A stretch of DNA of 19,541 nt from GCA-2684655 sp051278165. Lineage in GTDB: Bacteria; Planctomycetota; UBA1135; UBA2386. The stretch lies in the NCBI GenBank assembly GCA_051278165.1, contig JBNMNW010000086.1, forward strand, positions 1-19,541, in the 5' to 3' direction. The notes under the pieces were generated by a model. It searched no databases, was not told the DNA's origin, and saw nothing but the letters and a program-made list of their open reading frames with translations. This document shows positions 13,726 to 19,541 of this stretch, in pieces (within the stretch, counting starts at the first letter, position 1; every line of letters begins with the position of its first letter). Both the position numbers and the translations under genes were made by a program.

Positions 13726-13936
13726 GGGATGCCTCTGGCTGATTGAGAGCAATCGCCGTGCCGCGCGTCTTCGCGCAGGCATGAACCGAAGAGCGAGATC
13801 GCCGCTCGCGACGGAGAGCACCGGGGCTGGGTCGAATCCGTAGCAGGGCCGCCGCGTCTCTGGACGCCGGCCAACCGTCGATGCATGTTCCTTTGTAGAA
13901 ACTGCCAGCAACTCCGCTCGGCGCCCAGATCCTGCG
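13726..13936. promoter_or_regulatory. 211-bp intergenic region with a motif shared with the GSP/Red leaders
   Basis: This gap should hold the promoter of the SRPBCC/CsbD genes. On the minus strand, 13878-13898 reads CTACAAAGGAACATGCATCG followed by A. The GSP1 leader at 7216-7235 has CTACAAGGGAACGTCATCGA and the Red1 leader (8584-8602) has CTACAAGGGACCGTCATCC. The shared CTACAARGGAAC contains GGAAC, similar to the -35 box of many ECF sigma promoters, but I cannot find a convincing -10. No terminator for the hybrid kinase gene is visible. Confidence 0.3.
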
Positions 13937-16900
13937 TCAGGAACCCGTCGACTCAACGCCCGCGAGGATCTTCGCCAGACTTCCGAAAGAGGCGGGCTTG
14001 ACCATGTGGTGATCGAACCCCGCCTTTAGCGCTTCCTGCCGATCTGCCTCTTGCCCATAGCCTGTCAACGCAACCAGCACGACATTCGCCAACGTCGGCT
14101 CCGCGCGCAGTCGCTTGGCGACCTCGAAGCCGTTGAGTCCGGGCAAACCAATGTCCAACAGGACCACTTCCGGCAGGAACTCGAGTGCCACCTTGATGGC
14201 GGCAAGCCCGTCGTACGCGATGCGAACCGAATGCCCCGATACCTTCAGCAACATCGACAAGCTCGTGACGGTATCGACATTGTCGTCCACGGCGAGTACT
14301 CGCAGGTGTCGCGGTATTGGCTGCTCGACCTCCGCAACCGGTGACGGCTGCGCTGTTCCTGGATCGAGCATCGATAGGCGGACGACGAACTCGGTGCCTT
14401 GCCCCAAGGTACTCTGCACCTCAATGGTTCCGCCGTGCAGTTCCGTGAGTTGCTTGACGAGCGCCAACCCGAGACCTAAGCCGCCCTGTGAGCGGTCCAA
14501 CGATCGTTCGCCCTGCGTGAACAGGTCGAACACGCATGGCAAGAGTTCCGGTGCAATGCCAACTCCCGTGTCGCGCACGGACATGGAATACTGATCGCCA
14601 TCGCGTTGCGCGGTCAGGCAAATCTGGCCGCCTTGGTCTGTGAACTTGGCGGCATTGCTGAGCAGGTTCACTAGCACCTGTTCCAAGCGCGCGAAGTCGG
14701 CCTGCAAATAGATCTGCCCCGGCGGCAACGACAGCACAACTTCATGACCGTGTTGCACCATTAACGGCCGAACAGTCTCCATCGCGGCAGCAACGACTTC
14801 GCTCACATCGACCCGTTCGAGGCGAAGCTGCATCCTGCCGGTCGTGATGCGCGACACTTCTAGCAGGTCATCGACGAGGTGCTGGAGCTGCGCCGTCTGG
14901 CGCTCGATGATGGCGCGGGACTGTCGCTGAATCCGGTTCTCGCCCTCTCGCTGCAGACCGAGCAGGTGCAGGGCGTTGGCGATCGGGGCGAGCGGGCTGC
15001 GCAATTCGTGACTCAGCATCGCCAGGAACTCGTCCTTGCGGCGATGCAGGTCCGACAACTCGACGGCCTGCCCGCGCAGCAACTCTTCCAATTGGTGGCG
15101 ATCGGCGACGTCGCGAATCGTGCACTGGATCACCGCGTGCTCATCCTCGACATACCTGCTGGCGATCATCTCGACCGGATGCTTCGTGCCATCGCGTCCC
15201 TCCAACGGCAGGTTTTCGTAGCGGATCGAACCTTGATCGTGCAACTCCTGCATCACCGCAGAGCTGGCTTTGTGATCACTCAGAACACCGATTTCCCAGA
15301 GTTCCTTGCCGACAAAGTACTCGGCCGGATAGCCCAGCAGCTTGATCAAGAACGGGTTGACGTGGGTGATCTTGTGACTCACGGCGTCGACCAACAGCAC
15401 GCCGTCCTTGGCCGCCTCGAAGAGCCGGCGAAAGCGGATCTCTGACAATTTCAAGTCCGACAGCACCCGCTTGCGGTCGGTGATGTCCTCGATGACGAGC
15501 AGGACGCTTGTGCCGTTCGCGTCGTCGTGCAACAGCCGCCTGGCGTTAAGTAGCAACGTGCGCCGGTCATCCGGCGCCCGAAGCTGTTCGACCTCGAAGT
15601 CGTTGAACGACGAATCCAGACGCTGGACCTCGTCGAGGAGCTGGCGAAGTTCGGGGATGTCCCACAGCCCGCTACCGAGTTCGAACAAACTCCTGCCGAC
15701 AATGTCCTCGCATTGCGTGGGGAATCCCTCGGAGAACGCGCGGCTGGCCACCTCCACCCGGAGGTCTCCATCCAACACGAGCAACGGCCTGCGGACAGTA
15801 TCGACGATGCTCTCGGTGAACGCATGAGAGCGCTTGACGATATCCACGTCGATGAGCAACAGGACCACACCGTCGACCTCTTTCTTGGAGTTCCGGTATG
15901 GGCGCACGCGCAGTGAGAACCACTTGCCACGCTTGTCCTGCGCGTTGTGTTCCTCCGCCACGCCGGTGTCGCGCACCCGCAGCAGGATCGGCTCCAGCTC
16001 TGGCAAGCCGACCAGGTTGATCTTGATGTCGACCAACGGTCGCCCCTCGTCGCCGGGCAGCAGGTTGAACAGCGCCTCGGCCAATGGTGTGAACCGGCGC
16101 ACGCGCAAGTCCTGCCCGAGTATGACGACGACCGCCTGGAAACTGTCGAGCAGGTTCGAGAGGTCGTCGTTGGCACGGTGCAACTCCGTGTTGCGCACGT
16201 TCAACTCGCCGTTGACGGTGGCGAGTTCCTCGTTGCTCGACTGAATCTCCTCCTTCGAGGTCTCCAGTTCCTCATTCGTGCTCTGCAGTTCTTCGTTGGC
16301 CGACTGGACTTCCTCGTTCGCGGATTGCAGCTCCTCGTTGGCAACATCCTGCTGCTCGACCACCGACTGCAGGTAGTCGCGGGTGGCGGCCAGTTCCTGC
16401 TCGACGCTCATTTTGTCAGAGGCGGGCAGCCCGTGCTCAGGGGCAGCCTCGGCATCAGCCGTCGCCGATCCTGATTCCGCAAACAAGACCAGGAAACCGG
16501 TATTCTTCGGCCCGGGGTCATTGAGCCGGGTCACCTCGACGACCACAAACCGATCGCCGTCGGTCGACGGAACGCGAACCCCTGCCTCGCGCACAGGAGC
16601 GCTCTCCTTACTCGCGCGCAGGATGGCTGCCCGCACGGCGACCAGCAACCCGGGACGGAGCATCTTCAGCAGATTGAGACTCGCTTTGCCCGGGGTCGGG
16701 GTCAGGAACGGGCCGGTGTCACCTCGGTATTGCAGAATGTCCAGGTCGACTGACACGACCACACCCGGCGGCGCGAACCGCTGCAACAGCACCCGGTCCG
16801 CTTCTCTGGGTAGATCCGCGACGGCGTTCCGCCGCGCCCCGATGGGCACGAACGGGGTGCGCGCAATGCCGTCGTGCCGCAGCGGAAACTCGCCTCGCCC

Positions 16901-18385
16901 GGATTCGCCGCTATGCCAGAAGATCTTGTGCTTCTGGTCCTCGACTTCGAACAGGTTCGTGAAGGTGCCGACTGACTCCGAGCTGCCGAGCCAAAGACAG
17001 CCACCTGGCTGCAACGCGTAGTGCAACATCGGCAGGATGCGCTGCTGCAACACCGGCTCCATGTAGATGAGCATGTTGCGGCAGCTGATCAGGTCGATAC
17101 GAGAGAAGGGTGCGTCCGCCAAGACGTTGTGCCGCGAGAAGACGCAGACATCGCGAATCGTCTTGCTGATCCGATAGCCGCCGTCAACTTCGACGAAGAA
17201 CCGCTGCAGGCGTTCGGCCGAGATCTCTTCGGCGATCCCCTTGCCATAGCAGCCGGCGCGAGCCTTCTCGATGGCTGCGGCGTTAACGTCGGTGGCGAAG
17301 ATCTGCACAACAGCAGGGCTGCCGACGGCCTCTGCGGCCTCCGTGAACGCGATCGCCAGCGAGTAAGCCTCCTGACCGCTCGAACAACCGAGCACCCAGA
17401 ACCGCACCGGGTCGGCGCGCAAACGGTCCTTCAACAGCCCGGGGAACACCGTGCGCGCGAGACTTTCGAACGCCCCGGGATCGCGGAAGAAGCTCGTGAC
17501 GCTGATCAGGATGTCCTGGTAGAGCGCCTCGACTTCCTCGGGCGACCGCTCAAGCAACTGGACATATTCGGCCAGACTGCTCGCCTTGCAAAAGACCATG
17601 CGGCGGGTGATGCGCCGGTACAGGGTGTTGAACTTATAGACCCCGAAGTCGACGCCAGTGACGCGGAGAATTACTTGCGTGACCTCATCGAGGTTCGGCT
17701 TGTCCTGGCCGGCCAAGGCCAGCGCTTCTGGCTCCACGTATGGATGCTGGCCGATGCGCACGATCTCGTGCGCAATCTCGGTCGGCGCCAACACAAAGTC
17801 CACGCAGCCCGCAGCAACCGCGCTGTTCGGCATGCTACCTTCCTGGGCTGACGCGTCCTGGGCGAAGGTGATGCCGCCCGCAGCCTTGATCGCCGCCAAT
17901 CCGAGGGTGCCATCCGTAGCCGTCCCCGAGAGAACCACGCCAATGGCCTGATGCCCCCTGTCCTTCGCCAGCGCTTGCAAGAACTGGTCGGTCGCACGAT
18001 GGATGCCATGGCCTTCACGCGGCAGGAGCTGCAGCGCGCCCTCGACGATGACCATGCTGCTCCCGGGCGGAATCACGTAGACGTGATTTGGCTCGACTAC
18101 CGACTCGCCGAGCACCTCCTCGACCGACATCTTCGTTGCGCGCGACAGGATTTCCGCCAGCGCACTCGGGTGCGACGGTGCCAGATGCTGGATCAGGACG
18201 AACGCCATGCCCGTGTCTGGTGGTAGCGCCTTTAGGAGTTGCGTGAACGCTTCGAGGCCGCCGGCCGAAGCACCAACGCCGACGATCGGAAACGTTGGGC
18301 CGACTGCTTGCGCCTCTGAGGCCGACTCGGCACCTGCCGTGGAAAGCCGCGCCTCGGCGAACTGGTCGGGATCGACTTTGGTCAT
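13937..18385 (-). CDS. CheB-CheR-PAS-histidine kinase-receiver hybrid
   Basis: The product has 1482 residues and no membrane segment. Residues about 31-215 are a CheB methylesterase domain with S40 (GASAGG), H67 and D158. Residues 230-490 are a CheR methyltransferase with the SAM motif VLGCSSGQEAYS. Residues about 660-735 form a heptad-like coiled coil of repeated NEELQS units. PAS-type domains follow at about 740-850, 858-975 and 984-1095. HisKA carries H1126 (LSHELRSP), the ATPase domain N1244, D1272 and GGLGLGLA (1301), and the receiver D1411 with T1441 and K1463. Fused CheB/CheR kinases are thought to act outside classical chemotaxis; the methylation target here is unknown. Its ATG overlaps the preceding kinase stop (TAATG) with no Shine-Dalgarno, implying coupling. 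Confidence 0.94.
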   Translation of the reverse strand: MTKVDPDQFAEARLSTAGAESASEAQAVGPTFPIVGVGASAGGLEAFTQLLKALPPDTGMAFVLIQHLAPSHPSALAEILSRATKMSVEEVLGESVVEPNHVYVIPPGSSMVIVEGALQLLPREGHGIHRATDQFLQALAKDRGHQAIGVVLSGTATDGTLGLAAIKAAGGITFAQDASAQEGSMPNSAVAAGCVDFVLAPTEIAHEIVRIGQHPYVEPEALALAGQDKPNLDEVTQVILRVTGVDFGVYKFNTLYRRITRRMVFCKASSLAEYVQLLERSPEEVEALYQDILISVTSFFRDPGAFESLARTVFPGLLKDRLRADPVRFWVLGCSSGQEAYSLAIAFTEAAEAVGSPAVVQIFATDVNAAAIEKARAGCYGKGIAEEISAERLQRFFVEVDGGYRISKTIRDVCVFSRHNVLADAPFSRIDLISCRNMLIYMEPVLQQRILPMLHYALQPGGCLWLGSSESVGTFTNLFEVEDQKHKIFWHSGESGRGEFPLRHDGIARTPFVPIGARRNAVADLPREADRVLLQRFAPPGVVVSVDLDILQYRGDTGPFLTPTPGKASLNLLKMLRPGLLVAVRAAILRASKESAPVREAGVRVPSTDGDRFVVVEVTRLNDPGPKNTGFLVLFAESGSATADAEAAPEHGLPASDKMSVEQELAATRDYLQSVVEQQDVANEELQSANEEVQSANEELQSTNEELETSKEEIQSSNEELATVNGELNVRNTELHRANDDLSNLLDSFQAVVVILGQDLRVRRFTPLAEALFNLLPGDEGRPLVDIKINLVGLPELEPILLRVRDTGVAEEHNAQDKRGKWFSLRVRPYRNSKKEVDGVVLLLIDVDIVKRSHAFTESIVDTVRRPLLVLDGDLRVEVASRAFSEGFPTQCEDIVGRSLFELGSGLWDIPELRQLLDEVQRLDSSFNDFEVEQLRAPDDRRTLLLNARRLLHDDANGTSVLLVIEDITDRKRVLSDLKLSEIRFRRLFEAAKDGVLLVDAVSHKITHVNPFLIKLLGYPAEYFVGKELWEIGVLSDHKASSAVMQELHDQGSIRYENLPLEGRDGTKHPVEMIASRYVEDEHAVIQCTIRDVADRHQLEELLRGQAVELSDLHRRKDEFLAMLSHELRSPLAPIANALHLLGLQREGENRIQRQSRAIIERQTAQLQHLVDDLLEVSRITTGRMQLRLERVDVSEVVAAAMETVRPLMVQHGHEVVLSLPPGQIYLQADFARLEQVLVNLLSNAAKFTDQGGQICLTAQRDGDQYSMSVRDTGVGIAPELLPCVFDLFTQGERSLDRSQGGLGLGLALVKQLTELHGGTIEVQSTLGQGTEFVVRLSMLDPGTAQPSPVAEVEQPIPRHLRVLAVDDNVDTVTSLSMLLKVSGHSVRIAYDGLAAIKVALEFLPEVVLLDIGLPGLNGFEVAKRLRAEPTLANVVLVALTGYGQEADRQEALKAGFDHHMVKPASFGSLAKILAGVESTGS

Positions 18386-19410
18386 TAGGAGGGTACTCGG
18401 CGCACGCCACTGCGCGGCTCAGACGGTTGATCGACCGCTGCAATGGGGGGCTCCAGTTGCTCGGGCGGCTGGCATTCGGCGCCGCAGAGCGGCAGGGAAA
18501 CTTCGAACTCGCAGCCGCCTTCGGGGTGATTCCGCAGCGAGATCGTGCCGCGGTGGTGCTCGATGATGCGTCTGGCGATGGCCAGACCGACGCCGGGACC
18601 GCGGGCCTGCCGCGCCTCGCCATCCGCCTGGTAGAACCAGTCGAACGCGCACGCAAGCTGGGCTGCTGCGATGCCTGCGCCGTGATCGCGCACCTGCACC
18701 ACGATCGCAGCGCCTCGCACCGAGACGCGCAACTCCACTTGTGTTCCACGCCCTGCGGAACGCACGGCATTGCGCAAGAGGCTCTCGATCATGGCCTCGA
18801 GCAAAACGGGATCGCCCAGTACTTCTAGCGCAGCGTCATCGTCGCCAGACTCCGCCAGTGTCGTCACAACGCGCACGCCGTAGCTGTGAGCCGTGGACTG
18901 CGAGCGACGCACGGCGCCGAGCACCGTGTCATGGATGTCCACGGCAAGGTGGCGGCTCGTGTCACCCTGTACAAACGGACCTTCAAGCCGAAGGAAGCCG
19001 TCGCAGAGGGCCGCGAAGTGCAAGACGTAGTCCGCGATGCTTCTCGCGTTGTCCCTGACGACTGCAGGATCATCGCTATGGCCCAAAATCAGCTCAGCCT
19101 TGTTCATCACGATCGACAAGGGCGTCCTGATCTCGTGGGCGAGGTTGTTGACGAACCGCTCTTGCGTGATGGGGATCTCCTTCCACCTGGCCTCATGCTG
19201 CTCGATCAGACTGTGCTGGGCACGCACCGCCGCGGAATAGTGAGACACGACCCACCACGCGGTGGACGCCAAAGCCAGGAAGGCACCTGCCAGCGCCCAT
19301 CCGGTAGCGGGGCCACGGGCATCCCAGGCAACGATCGTTGCCAGCAGCACAATCACGAACGAGCAAGCCAGGATCAGGCGAAGCGTTGGCAGTGAGGGCG
19401 ACGCGATCAC
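18385..19410 (-). CDS. two-TM sensor histidine kinase with minimal periplasmic loop
   Basis: The product has 341 residues. Two membrane helices (about 9-28 and 36-56) are separated by only about eight residues, so sensing is probably within the membrane or through a partner. The HisKA domain has H92 (NNLAHEIRTPLS). The ATPase domain shows N214 (SLLRNAV), D242 (RDHGAGI) and GPGVGLA at 271-277. A Pro/Glu-rich tail of about 30 residues follows. It starts with GTG, overlapping the response regulator stop by four bases (GTGA), so the two form a classical coupled pair. The downstream hybrid kinase overlaps its stop by one base. The stimulus is unknown. Confidence 0.92.
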   Translation of the reverse strand: MIASPSLPTLRLILACSFVIVLLATIVAWDARGPATGWALAGAFLALASTAWWVVSHYSAAVRAQHSLIEQHEARWKEIPITQERFVNNLAHEIRTPLSIVMNKAELILGHSDDPAVVRDNARSIADYVLHFAALCDGFLRLEGPFVQGDTSRHLAVDIHDTVLGAVRRSQSTAHSYGVRVVTTLAESGDDDAALEVLGDPVLLEAMIESLLRNAVRSAGRGTQVELRVSVRGAAIVVQVRDHGAGIAAAQLACAFDWFYQADGEARQARGPGVGLAIARRIIEHHRGTISLRNHPEGGCEFEVSLPLCGAECQPPEQLEPPIAAVDQPSEPRSGVRRVPS

Positions 19411-19541
19411 TCTTTGGCGGCTGCCCGGGCCGGGGCGTCACCATGCAAGTTGTTTTCCCGTTCGCCTACCTCTGGACCGGCGACCTCGACGAATCGATAG
19501 CCACTACCGACGACCGTCTCGATCCGGCGCTTCGCCGGACT
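19407..19541 (-). CDS. response regulator, OmpR/PhoB type (C-terminal part only)
   Basis: Only the last 44 codons lie in the window. KRRIETVVGSGYRFVEV is the typical final wing of an OmpR/PhoB-type winged-helix DNA-binding domain (compare the family pattern R-x-I-x-T-V-R-G-x-G-Y-R-F). A hydrophilic tail ENNLHGDAPARAAAKE follows, then TGA. The receiver domain, most of the DNA-binding domain and the promoter are beyond 19541. It overlaps the kinase start by four bases and is the likely cognate regulator. Confidence 0.85.
   Translation of the reverse strand, partial: SPAKRRIETVVGSGYRFVEVAGPEVGERENNLHGDAPARAAAKE

Noticed and set aside
13225..13956. A 243-residue version of the SRPBCC protein starting at 13956
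   Set aside because: The extension would overlap the hybrid kinase stop and has no domain; the ATG at 13725 has GAGG and fits the family N-terminus.

Overview
The window is GC-rich DNA from a proteobacterium. The protein families suggest a gammaproteobacterium of the Xanthomonadales/Nevskiales kind, but no marker gene settles this. Every well-supported gene lies on the minus strand, so transcription runs from high to low coordinates. No tRNA, rRNA, CRISPR array, transposase or integrase is visible.

Signalling block (19541 down to 13937): the 3' end of an OmpR/PhoB-type response regulator, a small two-TM sensor histidine kinase, and a 1482-residue CheB-CheR-coiled coil-PAS-histidine kinase-receiver hybrid. 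The three genes overlap by 4 nt and 1 nt, so they look like one translationally coupled operon.

Stress-gene block (13725 down to 933): an SRPBCC-fold protein, a CsbD-like protein, an eRF1-like (baeRF) protein, two general-stress membrane proteins (called GSP1 and GSP2 here), a zinc alcohol dehydrogenase plus a truncated second copy, two near-identical MDR-type NADP-dependent reductases (Red1, Red2), an ECF sigma factor, the HflK/HflC pair and a copper-type P1B ATPase. Two small lipoproteins, one resembling a secretin N-domain, follow at the low-coordinate end.

The most notable feature is that the stress block has been built by internal duplication and decay. (a) The copA-baeRF junction occurs twice: one place keeps copA with only the first codons of the baeRF gene, the other keeps baeRF with only a decayed copA 3' end. 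(b) The GSP-alcohol dehydrogenase pair occurs twice, the second dehydrogenase being cut to about 55 codons. (c) The reductase occurs twice, and the second copy has lost its stop codon and runs in frame into an ECF sigma factor, giving a potential 563-residue reductase-sigma fusion. (d) A leader of about 210 bp is repeated before GSP1 and Red1, with shortened copies before Red2 and GSP2.

Inferred role: an envelope, protein-quality and reactive-aldehyde/metal stress cassette beside a multi-input signalling operon. Functional links between the parts are inferred from proximity and shared leaders only.
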